Translations under genes and position numbers: made by a program | The notes under the pieces: generated by a model | Database searches by the model: none | Seen by the model: only the letters and a program-made list of their open reading frames with translations | Told to the model about the DNA's origin: nothing | Assembly: GCA_017615275.1 (NCBI GenBank) | Contig: JAGAAO010000047.1 | Coordinates: 62,001 to 126,000 of the forward strand | Length of the DNA: 64,000 nucleotides | Source of the DNA: Butyrivibrio sp. | Lineage (GTDB): Bacteria; Bacillota; Clostridia; Lachnospirales; Lachnospiraceae | Direction: 5' to 3' | Shown: piece after piece, positions 1 to 7,572 of the stretch | Numbering within the stretch: position 1 is the stretch's first letter | Layout of the letters: each line of letters starts with the position of its first letter

Positions 1-982
1 CGCCCATAGGATAGTAAGCATCGATTGCATCAAATCCTGTATCGGGACCGATCTTCTCAAACATAGCCTTGTTGTTGTCACGCTTGCATCCGAAGTGGAG
101 CTGCATTACCCAATCTCTCTTGCCGCATTCCTCGCCCTCGAAGAGCATGAATGCTGACTGGTACTGAAGGTACTCTTCATAAGTAACTTCGCCGCCGTTC
201 ATCTTCTTAGCAAAGATTTCTTCGATCTTTTCATCGGAAACGGGCTTGTACATTACATATTCAAGAGCGAAGTCTGCAATGCTGCATCCCTTCTGCTCGA
301 AGTAATCGTGTCTAACCTTAAGAGCTTCTTTCAAAGCCTTGAATGAATCAATCTTCACGCCGCTTACTTCAGATAACTGATTGATATATGAAGCAAACTC
401 GGGCTTGATGATGTTCTTAGCCTTGTCAGGACGCCAAGCGGGAAGAACTTTTACATTAAATGATTCATCTGCTTTTATTTTATCATGCCATTCCAGAGTA
501 TCAATAGGATCATCTGTTGTGCAGATAAGAGTTACGTTTGACATCTCGATAAGCTTTCTTGCGCTCATGTCGGGAGCCTGTAAAACTTTGTTGCACAGAT
601 CGTATACTTCTTCGGCTGTACTTTCATTCAATACACCATCATATCCGAAATACTTCTTAAGCTCAAGGTGTGCCCAGTGGAAAATGGGATTTCCAACTGC
701 TTTTCCGAGACATTTTGCAAATGCAAGGAACTTCTCTTTGTCAGAAGCATCACCTGTGATGTACTTCTCCTCAACACCGAACGCTCTCATGAGACGCCAT
801 TTGTAATGATCTCCGCCGAGCCATACCTGTGTGATGTTCTCGAAATGCTTGTCTTCAGCGATCTCTCTGGGGCTGATGTGACAGTGATAGTCAAGAACAG
901 GTACCTTAGCTGCGTAGTCATGGTAAAGAGTCTTGGCAGTTTCGGTCTGCAAGAGGAAATCTTTGTCCATAAATTTCTTCAT
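1..982 (-). CDS. uxaC: Uronate isomerase (partial, C-terminal end outside window)
   Basis: Converts D-glucuronate to D-fructuronate and D-galacturonate to D-tagaturonate, the first cytosolic step of the Ashwell uronate pathway. The gene runs off the left edge. 327 codons from the start are visible, out of roughly 465-470 usual for the family. The translation begins MKKFMDKDFLLQ and carries the metal-binding D-Y-H-C-H motif (His33, His35), a WLGGDHYKWR block and a CTTDDP block, all typical of UxaC. The start is the ATG at 982-980, preceded by GGAGGG at 994-989. It is divergent from uxaA, which acts two steps later in the same pathway, and shares its 227-base control region. The intervening reductase (uxaB/uxuB) and the KDG enzymes are not in the window. 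Confidence 0.95.
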   Translation of the reverse strand, partial: MKKFMDKDFLLQTETAKTLYHDYAAKVPVLDYHCHISPREIAEDKHFENITQVWLGGDHYKWRLMRAFGVEEKYITGDASDKEKFLAFAKCLGKAVGNPIFHWAHLELKKYFGYDGVLNESTAEEVYDLCNKVLQAPDMSARKLIEMSNVTLICTTDDPIDTLEWHDKIKADESFNVKVLPAWRPDKAKNIIKPEFASYINQLSEVSGVKIDSFKALKEALKVRHDYFEQKGCSIADFALEYVMYKPVSDEKIEEIFAKKMNGGEVTYEEYLQYQSAFMLFEGEECGKRDWVMQLHFGCKRDNNKAMFEKIGPDTGFDAIDAYYPMG

Positions 983-1013
983 TTAATACCCTCCAATATA
1001 AGCATTATTTGTT

Positions 1014-1051
1014 CTTACAAAAATGTAAGCATTTTCACATTTGTCAAATGT
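1014..1051. promoter_or_regulatory. Operator-like inverted repeats and near-cre downstream of the uxaC promoter
   Basis: Two inverted repeats lie side by side: CTTACA-AAAA-TGTAAG (1014-1029) and ACATTTG-T-CAAATGT (1037-1051). Between and overlapping them, TGTAAGCATTTTCA (1024-1037) matches the CcpA cre consensus TGNAANCGNTNNCA except for A instead of G in the central CG. Relative to the uxaC promoter these sites fall at about +1 to +30, where a repressor would block transcription. The CTTACA/TGTAAG half-sites recur in the palindrome at 1174-1189. The regulator is not in the window. Confidence 0.6.
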
Positions 1052-1080
1052 ATTATACAAGAGCGTTATATTAAATACAA
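1052..1080 (-). promoter_or_regulatory. uxaC promoter
   Basis: On the minus strand TTGTAT (1080-1075) is followed after 17 bases by a perfect TATAAT (1057-1052). Transcription would start near 1045 and run into uxaC. Confidence 0.65.
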
Positions 1081-1132
1081 TAGCAAATAATCAATATAAT
1101 GGTATTGAAATATTTAATATAACAAAAATTCA

Positions 1133-1161
1133 TTGACGTGATGTCATATTGTATATATGAT
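1133..1161 (+). promoter_or_regulatory. uxaA promoter
   Basis: TTGACG (1133-1138), a 17-base spacer, then TATGAT (1156-1161). The predicted start is near 1168, just before the palindrome at 1174-1189 and about 42 bases before the uxaA ATG. Confidence 0.7.
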
Positions 1162-1173
1162 AAAAATGTAACT

Positions 1174-1189
1174 GCTTACATATGTAAGC
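1174..1189. promoter_or_regulatory. Perfect 16-bp palindrome, probable operator of uxaA
   Basis: GCTTACAT followed by its exact reverse complement ATGTAAGC. It sits at about +6 to +21 of the predicted uxaA transcript, a classical repressor position, and uses the same CTTACA/TGTAAG half-sites as the repeat near uxaC at 1014-1029. Confidence 0.65.
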
Positions 1190-1209
1190 GTCGGAAATGA
1201 GGTGTTACA

Positions 1210-2712
1210 ATGAATAAATTTTTACAGATCAACGAGAATGACAACGTTGTTGTCTGCCTTGAGAACATCAAAGCAGGAGAGAAAATAAATATTTCGGAAG
1301 ATTGCCAAGTGACGGTCTCGGAAGATATACCTGCGGGGCATAAGATGTCTGTAAAAAATATGGAAAAAGGTGAGAATGTGATCAAGTACGGTTACGCCAT
1401 AGGCCACGTAACTGAGGATGTGCAGTCGGGAAGCTGGATTCACACTCACAACACCAAGACTAATCTTGAAGGAATTCTTGAATATAAATATGAGCCCGAT
1501 GAAGATGATATCGATGAAAAGATAAAGCTTATGGGCAAAGAAAAGAGCTTTTTTAACGGATATGTAAGAGATAACGGAAGTGTAGGCATAAGAAATGAGA
1601 TCTGGATCATTCCGACTGTGGGATGCGTAAACAATATTGCCACAGCTCTCGCAAAGGAAGTTAATCACATGGTGAAGGGAAGTGTCGACGAAGTTGTTGC
1701 TTTCACTCACAATTACGGATGTTCGCAGACAGGTGACGATCAGGAACATACAAGAACAATACTCGCCGATCTTATAAAGCACCCAAACGCCGGAGGTGTT
1801 CTGGTGCTCGGGCTTGGATGCGAGAACAGCAATATAGATGTTCTTAAGAAATACCTCGGAAGGATTGATGAAAAGAGGATCAAATTCCTCGTCTGTCAGG
1901 AATCCGATGACGAAATGGAAGAAGGCATTTCTTTGTTAAAAGAGCTTATAGATGTAGCTTCTGTTGACAGAAGGGAAAAAGTCAGTGCGTCTAAACTTGT
2001 CATCGGTCTTAAGTGCGGAGGAAGTGATGGATTTTCCGGAATTACGGCAAACCCTCTTGTCGGAAGAATTTCCGATAAAATAATTAAGAACGGCGGAACA
2101 TCAATACTTACGGAAGTTCCCGAGATGTTTGGCGCTGAGACAATTCTTATGAACAGATGTAAGGATGAGAAGACCTTTGAAGATACGGTAAATATGATAA
2201 ACGGATTCAAGGAATACTTCACAAAGCAGGGAGAGCCGATTTACGAGAATCCTTCGCCCGGAAACAAAGAGGGTGGTATCACAACACTTGAAGATAAGTC
2301 ACTTGGATGCACACAGAAATCTGGAAGTTTTCCCGTTATGAATGTTCTTGAGTACGGCGACAGGACGGATGATGAGGGATTGAACCTCTTGTGCGCACCG
2401 GGTAACGACTTATGCGCCGCTACAGCGCTTGCTTCTGCGGGAGCGCAGATGGTTCTTTTTACAACGGGAAGAGGAACGCCTTTTGCTTGTCCTGTGCCTA
2501 CAATGAAGATATCCAGCAACAACAGGATAAGTAAGAAGAAAAATAACTGGATTGACTTTACTGCGGGAGATATTCTTGAAGGAAAGACTTTTGATGAGAT
2601 GTCGGAAGAACTTTATGATTATATTTTGATGGTTGCTTCGGGAGAGAAGCTTAAAAGTGAAATAGCCGGCTTCCACGATATGGCGATATGGAAGCGCGGC
2701 GTAACACTTTGA
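1210..2712 (+). CDS. uxaA: Altronate dehydratase
   Basis: Removes water from D-altronate to give 2-keto-3-deoxygluconate in galacturonate catabolism. At 500 residues it is full length. The N-terminal ~90 residues form the small SAF-type domain (KAGEKINI, IGHVTEDVQSGSWIHTHN). The large C-terminal domain starts with F-x-G-Y-x-R-x-N-G-x-V-G-I-R-N and contains THNYGCSQTGDD, LKCGGSDGFSG and FTTGRGTPF, all characteristic of UxaA/GarD-type dehydratases. The ATG at 1210 follows GAGGTG at about 1199-1204. It is paired head to head with uxaC, so both genes are probably induced together by uronates. Its TGA at 2710-2712 abuts the stop codon of the converging gene with no space for a terminator. Confidence 0.93.
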   Translation: MNKFLQINENDNVVVCLENIKAGEKINISEDCQVTVSEDIPAGHKMSVKNMEKGENVIKYGYAIGHVTEDVQSGSWIHTHNTKTNLEGILEYKYEPDEDDIDEKIKLMGKEKSFFNGYVRDNGSVGIRNEIWIIPTVGCVNNIATALAKEVNHMVKGSVDEVVAFTHNYGCSQTGDDQEHTRTILADLIKHPNAGGVLVLGLGCENSNIDVLKKYLGRIDEKRIKFLVCQESDDEMEEGISLLKELIDVASVDRREKVSASKLVIGLKCGGSDGFSGITANPLVGRISDKIIKNGGTSILTEVPEMFGAETILMNRCKDEKTFEDTVNMINGFKEYFTKQGEPIYENPSPGNKEGGITTLEDKSLGCTQKSGSFPVMNVLEYGDRTDDEGLNLLCAPGNDLCAATALASAGAQMVLFTTGRGTPFACPVPTMKISSNNRISKKKNNWIDFTAGDILEGKTFDEMSEELYDYILMVASGEKLKSEIAGFHDMAIWKRGVTL

Positions 2713-4818
2713 TCATTTAAACAGATATTCCAGTTGGCATGTGAGTTCCGAAGGGGCTTCCATGCCTTCTCTTTCGAGTTTTATTTTCATATTATGAAGC
2801 GGCTTTGCGACATTTGCGTTGTGTGACATGTAGTGGTTTATGAGATCCTTGTACTGTGGATTGTCGTAAAGCGCGTCGCGTATTTCTTTTGAGAAAGGGC
2901 AGGAGTTGAACAGTATCTCTCTTGCAACCTTGTTTAATCTCAGCGAACCTGATGCCTCATATTTGATATATGAAAGGTAATCGCAGAGGAATATGTTTTT
3001 ATAATTGTTATTGAATTTCTTAAGGTCCATCTTGAGTTTTTCTTTTTGCTCGGTAGAAAGAGACGAGTTCTTTCTGAAGAACTGCAGATAGTCGCAGTAC
3101 ATAGAGGTGAGCGACGGATCTGTTACATCATTCCAGTGTACACCCTGTTCGGTTTTGCACATTTCCCATCTGAATTCTCCGAGGAGTCTTATCATGCATT
3201 CTTCGGTGTTTTCTATATTGAATGCGGAAATAAGCATTCTGCCTTTTGTGTTTCTTCTTTTTCCTACAATTTCCTGCCAAAGTGAAGCTCTTGTTCCGAC
3301 GTTGGGCATAAGAATTATGTAGGGATTTACCTCTTCTGCGTAAAAGAGCTGTGGGATTCCTATATCTGTATTGGAATAAACCGCCTGTCTGCAGAAAACT
3401 CCGAAGTCGATGCTCTTGATCTTGGCGATATAATCTTTTATCTTGGTGGCTGTCATATAAGCCATATCAAGAGGTCTCAGAACGTTCTGCGAATCGAAAA
3501 TCGGAATGAACGTTGAGATCCTTCCGAAAGTTATCCTGTTACCAAGTGAAAAGAGATTTTGAATCTCAAAATCAAGACGGCTTTCGGGATTGTTTATCAT
3601 TTCATCTATCTGTTCCTGCTTGAGCGCGCCAGAAGCTTTCTGCTCACGAAGGTAAGTAGGCCAGTCCTGATCGAACTCGTTTCTCGACGGTTCCTCTTCG
3701 AGGTTGTAGACTTTTGTGAGCCATTCCGTTATGAGGAGAACATCACCTTCGGGATCGGGAAGATATGATTTTGCCATATTGCAGAGGATGAAGCTGTTCT
3801 TACTTCCTGCGAGTTCCTCATCGACAAAGCCGAACATAAGGAACATTTTGACTTCTATTGGCACACTTGCGTCTTTGAGACTTTTTAAGAAAGCCTTCTT
3901 ATATACTTTATAAAAAGAAGAAGTGATGTTTCTTCTGAGTGCTCTTGCTTCGTCGGCAGAGTCGTAGCGCATATCGCTTGCTTTGAACTGTGCTATTTCA
4001 TCCTGGAACTTTGATGATATCTCAGAATCTATACCTGAATATGTGAGGATGGTAGCGAGTGCGCCTTTTATAGCAGATTCGCCGTCTCCGTTCTCGTCAG
4101 CTGCATTCTCAATCTTGGCATTTATCATCTGCATGGTTGTCGCGAAATCAGAGGTGTTCCTTGCAAGCTGTTTTCTGTAAGCTGTAAGGAATCTTGTTGC
4201 CTCGGCTATAAGCTTTTGATTCTTTTCAGCCATCATGACCGTTCCTACGGCGATATCCAGACTTATAGGATAAAAAGCTTTTTTGAGTATTGCGTCCTGT
4301 TCCTGAAGGCTTTTTATATAGTCGAACTCCCAGTCTGCAATCTTGTCGGTTTTAACCGGAGGAACGAGCAGATCGATCTTTTCAAATGTAGACTGAAGTT
4401 CACCTGCCTTGATACATAAGGTCGGATAATCTGCGTAATCGGATTTGATCTTCTCATAGTCTGAAAGAGCGTCGTCATAGAGCTTTTCATATTCGTTATA
4501 TAATTTGTATGTAATAGACGTGGATTGTGCAGCAAGAGTAGATGCAATTTTTGGATTTGTTTTCAGCATTGTAAGAAGATTATCGGATGTTTCATATTTG
4601 TAAGTGCAGATTGTTGCATCTTCAAGTACTTCGTAAGTATATTGATATTCTTGTGAAGGGGTCTCAGCAAGACCGATAATTCCGCCAACATCAATTGTGA
4701 ATGTTGTGAACTGATCGGTAGCACGAATCTTTCCTTTGACCAAAATGTCCAAAGAATTAACAATGTCTGTCGATGCCTGATGTAATGCCTGTCCCTTTGT
4801 TAATGTAACTAGTGCCAT
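2713..4818 (-). CDS. Large protein with Crp-like cyclic-nucleotide-binding-type N-terminal domain, function unknown
   Basis: A 701-residue soluble protein. Residues ~1-120 resemble the beta-roll effector domain of the Crp/Fnr superfamily (KGQALHQAS, a GGIIGLAE turn, YTYEVLEDATICTY). No glutamate-arginine phosphate-binding cassette is obvious and no helix-turn-helix follows. Residues ~120-700 are mainly helical and match no family I can name. No signal peptide or membrane segment is visible. I chose the ATG at 4818-4816 because GGGAG (4830-4826) is correctly spaced from it; an in-frame TTG at 4821 lies too close. It has its own promoter just behind tmcAL and converges on uxaA with no gap. A sensory or scaffold role is only a guess. 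Confidence 0.75.
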   Translation of the reverse strand: MALVTLTKGQALHQASTDIVNSLDILVKGKIRATDQFTTFTIDVGGIIGLAETPSQEYQYTYEVLEDATICTYKYETSDNLLTMLKTNPKIASTLAAQSTSITYKLYNEYEKLYDDALSDYEKIKSDYADYPTLCIKAGELQSTFEKIDLLVPPVKTDKIADWEFDYIKSLQEQDAILKKAFYPISLDIAVGTVMMAEKNQKLIAEATRFLTAYRKQLARNTSDFATTMQMINAKIENAADENGDGESAIKGALATILTYSGIDSEISSKFQDEIAQFKASDMRYDSADEARALRRNITSSFYKVYKKAFLKSLKDASVPIEVKMFLMFGFVDEELAGSKNSFILCNMAKSYLPDPEGDVLLITEWLTKVYNLEEEPSRNEFDQDWPTYLREQKASGALKQEQIDEMINNPESRLDFEIQNLFSLGNRITFGRISTFIPIFDSQNVLRPLDMAYMTATKIKDYIAKIKSIDFGVFCRQAVYSNTDIGIPQLFYAEEVNPYIILMPNVGTRASLWQEIVGKRRNTKGRMLISAFNIENTEECMIRLLGEFRWEMCKTEQGVHWNDVTDPSLTSMYCDYLQFFRKNSSLSTEQKEKLKMDLKKFNNNYKNIFLCDYLSYIKYEASGSLRLNKVAREILFNSCPFSKEIRDALYDNPQYKDLINHYMSHNANVAKPLHNMKIKLEREGMEAPSELTCQLEYLFK

Positions 4819-4871
4819 CAAAAGTCTCCCTTAAAGAAATGTTATTAATATGTATATGATTTACCAATATT

Positions 4872-4900
4872 ATGTTATCACTTATGAAAACCGCCTGCAA
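4872..4900 (-). promoter_or_regulatory. Promoter of the Crp-headed protein
   Basis: Minus strand TTGCAG (4900-4895), a 17-base spacer, then TAACAT (4877-4872). The -35 element directly abuts the stop codon of tmcAL at 4901, giving a leader of about 45 bases. Confidence 0.5.
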
Positions 4901-6163
4901 TCAGATAATTAAAGGGTTCAGGCTAAATTCAGAGACTTTTTTTGCGTTACAAAGCAGATTGTAGATGCGGCTCGCGTCGAGGTTTTCCTTGAAAAGCTGT
5001 AAAGACAAGGGATCCAGAGTTTTCTCGGCATCTTTTAATCTGTTAAGAACGGGAATATCGGAATTGTCTCCGATCATTGCAAGAAGAGGGAAAGAACTTT
5101 TCTTTTGCCCAAGTATTCTTATAAAAGAAGTGAAATCGTCTTCCTTGTACCTCTGCATATTTTCAGCTTTTATATCGAGGAGTATGTGCATGAGACATCT
5201 GCTGATGCGTGTATAGGAGAGGTCTTTGGATTTTAATGTATCGCAAAAAGAGTCAAAGGACTCGAATTTATCAAGGTTCTTGGTTATCTTATTTGAAAGG
5301 CTCTCTGTCACATCAAGAAAAGCGCAGTAGTTGTCCTTGTTCTGAAGGAGCTTATAGTATAATAGGTTATTCAGTATATCTTCGCGGACATATTCGCCGA
5401 TTCTTAGTTTTTCGTTTAATGAGTTAAAAGAATCTTCGGGCATAGTGCATTTTACCGAATCCGGGAGTTCTGTGATTCCGCCGGTTGACTGTATGACGCT
5501 GTTTCTGATGGCGGTTGCGGAAGAGTAGCTTGTAATGTTGTTTGAATGATATCCTTCGCCTATTCTTATTATCATGACGGGGGATATTTTACTGTGTGTT
5601 CTTCCAAGCGCACGTAAATACTCGATTGCAAGTATACTGTTCGGAGATGTAAGCGCTTTTTTTATTTCAGCCTCTTTGGATGATTTTTCACCTTTCGGAT
5701 TTTTGCGTACAAACTCGGAAATTACGGCGTTTTCACGGGCTGAAGCAAACCTTTTTCCGTTTTTGGTGTTTTCTTTTATATCACGTTTAAAAAGATCTGT
5801 TTCTTCATTTAAAATATCCGCGATTTCAAGAAGCAGATCAAGGTCTTCAAATTCACTTCCAAACGCGAGAAAATCTACGACGTTAAGTTTGTTTAAAAGC
5901 GATACTGCGCCTGCTGCAAAGTACTCCGCGCTACCCAGGCTGTAGTATGAGGGGAGTTCGAGGACGAGGTCTGCGCCTGAATTTAAGGCGGATCTTGCTC
6001 TTGTAAATTTATCTGTGATCGCCGGCGCTCCGCGCTGAACAAAATCACCGCTCATGACTACGACACAGTAGTCTGCGCCTGTGATTTTTTTGCTCTCTTC
6101 AATGAGATATTTATGACCGTTGTGGAACGGATTAAATTCAGCAATGATTCCTACAGTTTTCAT
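4901..6163 (-). CDS. tmcAL: tRNA(Met) cytidine acetate ligase (TmcAL, YlbM family)
   Basis: Acetylates the wobble cytidine C34 of elongator tRNA-Met using acetate and ATP, through acetyl-AMP. At 420 residues it has the usual length. The nucleotidyltransferase signature is at the N terminus: GIIAEFNPFHNGH (HxGH-type His14 and His17), then SGDFVQRG and LELP. The downstream SSATAIR block is also typical. It is divergent from ackA, a common clostridial arrangement; both proteins handle acetate and ATP. The ATG at 6163 has no strong Shine-Dalgarno sequence (only CCAAG upstream), and the cre box at 6169-6182 lies immediately upstream. Confidence 0.93.
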   Translation of the reverse strand: MKTVGIIAEFNPFHNGHKYLIEESKKITGADYCVVVMSGDFVQRGAPAITDKFTRARSALNSGADLVLELPSYYSLGSAEYFAAGAVSLLNKLNVVDFLAFGSEFEDLDLLLEIADILNEETDLFKRDIKENTKNGKRFASARENAVISEFVRKNPKGEKSSKEAEIKKALTSPNSILAIEYLRALGRTHSKISPVMIIRIGEGYHSNNITSYSSATAIRNSVIQSTGGITELPDSVKCTMPEDSFNSLNEKLRIGEYVREDILNNLLYYKLLQNKDNYCAFLDVTESLSNKITKNLDKFESFDSFCDTLKSKDLSYTRISRCLMHILLDIKAENMQRYKEDDFTSFIRILGQKKSSFPLLAMIGDNSDIPVLNRLKDAEKTLDPLSLQLFKENLDASRIYNLLCNAKKVSEFSLNPLII

Positions 6164-6168
6164 CTTGG

Positions 6169-6182
6169 TGTAAACGCTTTCA
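6169..6182 (+). promoter_or_regulatory. Consensus cre (CcpA) site between tmcAL and ackA
   Basis: TGTAAACGCTTTCA fits the CcpA operator consensus TGNAANCGNTNNCA at every defined position. It lies about 60 bases upstream of the likely ackA transcription start (TATAAT at 6225-6230). In Bacillus subtilis ackA is activated by CcpA from an upstream cre, so the same logic is likely here. The site also touches the 5' end of divergent tmcAL. Confidence 0.75.
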
Positions 6183-6224
6183 AAATTTTAAAATTTTTGT
6201 ACAATTTTTCTCTTGTTACCGAAC

Positions 6225-6230
6225 TATAAT
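6225..6230 (+). promoter_or_regulatory. Probable -10 element of ackA
   Basis: A perfect TATAAT. No good -35 hexamer lies 16-18 bases upstream, which fits a promoter that depends on an activator bound at the cre box (6169-6182). The leader to the ackA ATG would be about 57 bases. Confidence 0.5.
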
Positions 6231-6293
6231 ATAAGTATCATTAACAACATAGTATCATAATAATATAATACATTTGAAAAGAGGCAATTTGTT

Positions 6294-7487
6294 ATGAAAA
6301 TTTTAGTTATTAACTGTGGAAGCTCCTCACTTAAGTTCCAGCTTATCGATTCAGACAGCGAGCAGGTTATATGCAAAGGTCTTTGCGAGAGAATAGGAAT
6401 TGACGGAAGCAGAATAGTATACACTCCCGAAGGCAAAGACAAGATCACTATCGAGACACCCATGCCCGATCACAACAAGGCAATCGAGCTTGTAATCGAA
6501 GCACTTACAAACAAGGAGAACGGTGTTGTTTCTCTCGATGAGATCGGTGCTGTCGGACATCGTATCGTTCACGGAGGTGAGAAGTTCACAAAATCTGTTG
6601 TTATCAACGATGAAGTAATCAAGGCTATTGAGGATGTGAGCGATCTTGCTCCTTTACACAATCCGGCAAACCTCATCGGAATAAAGGCTTGTCAGAAGGC
6701 GATGCCGGGCGTACCTATGGTAGCGGTATTTGATACAGCTTTCCATCAGACAATGCCTGAGAATGCTTATCTCTACGGTCTTCACTATTCATATTACGAG
6801 AAGTACGGAATCAGAAGATACGGTTTCCACGGAACAAGCCATTCTTATGTAAGTAAGAGAGCTGCAGAGATCCTTGGAAAAGATATCAAAGATCTTAAGC
6901 TTATCGTTTGCCATCTCGGAAACGGTGCATCAATCTCAGCTGTAAAGAACGGCGAGTGCGTTGATACTTCAATGGGTCTTACACCTCTTGAGGGACTTAT
7001 CATGGGAACAAGAACAGGTGACATCGATCCTTCTGTTGTTGAGTTCATTATGAAGAAAGAGAATCTCTCAGTTGCTGAGGTTAACAATGTTCTCAACAAG
7101 AAGTCCGGTGTATTCGGCCTTTCCAACGAGCTTTCATCCGATTTCAGAGATCTTGAAGACGGATACGTGGCCGGAAATGCAGGTGCCAAGAGGGCAGTTG
7201 ACGCATTCTCATATAGAGTAGTAAAATACATTGGCGCTTACACAGCAGCAATGGGTGGCGTGGATGCAATCTGCTTTACAGCCGGAGTCGGCGAGAACAG
7301 CGGATTCGTTCGTAAGATAATTTGTGATGGTCTTGGATTTATCGGTGCTTCTGTAAACGACGAAGCAAATACTGTACGCGGTAAGGAGCAGATTATTTCT
7401 TCAGCAGACAGCAAGGTTACGCTTATGGTTGTTCCTACAAACGAAGAACTTGCTATTGCTCGCGATACATATGCTCTTTGCAAATAA
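6294..7487 (+). CDS. ackA: Acetate kinase
   Basis: Interconverts acetyl phosphate plus ADP with acetate plus ATP, the ATP-yielding end of acetate fermentation. At 397 residues it is full length. It begins with the ASKHA phosphate motif MKILVINCGSSSLKF, followed by VGHRIVHGG, VFDTAFHQTMP, FHGTSHSYV, CHLGNGAS, MGTRTGDIDP and the C-terminal FTAGVGENS; the catalytic Asp and Arg blocks are all present. The ATG at 6294 is preceded by GAGG at 6281-6284. It is monocistronic: pta is not adjacent and a terminator follows at 7505-7545. The upstream cre box suggests catabolite activation. Confidence 0.97.
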   Translation: MKILVINCGSSSLKFQLIDSDSEQVICKGLCERIGIDGSRIVYTPEGKDKITIETPMPDHNKAIELVIEALTNKENGVVSLDEIGAVGHRIVHGGEKFTKSVVINDEVIKAIEDVSDLAPLHNPANLIGIKACQKAMPGVPMVAVFDTAFHQTMPENAYLYGLHYSYYEKYGIRRYGFHGTSHSYVSKRAAEILGKDIKDLKLIVCHLGNGASISAVKNGECVDTSMGLTPLEGLIMGTRTGDIDPSVVEFIMKKENLSVAEVNNVLNKKSGVFGLSNELSSDFRDLEDGYVAGNAGAKRAVDAFSYRVVKYIGAYTAAMGGVDAICFTAGVGENSGFVRKIICDGLGFIGASVNDEANTVRGKEQIISSADSKVTLMVVPTNEELAIARDTYALCK

Positions 7488-7504
7488 TTGCATTTAGAAG
7501 TTTT

Positions 7505-7545
7505 AATCGAGCCGATCCTTATAATTACAAGGTCGGCTCGATTTT
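7505..7545 (+). terminator. Intrinsic terminator of ackA
   Basis: AATCGAGCCGA (7505-7515) pairs with TCGGCTCGATT (7533-7543), with further CCTT/AAGG pairing inside, followed by a T-rich end. Confidence 0.85.
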
Positions 7546-7572
7546 ATACATGTCAAAAAATGGAGAGGTTTT

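Noticed and set aside
2713-4818. Calling the Crp-headed protein a cAMP-dependent regulator
   Set aside because: No visible phosphate-binding Glu/Arg cassette and no helix-turn-helix.
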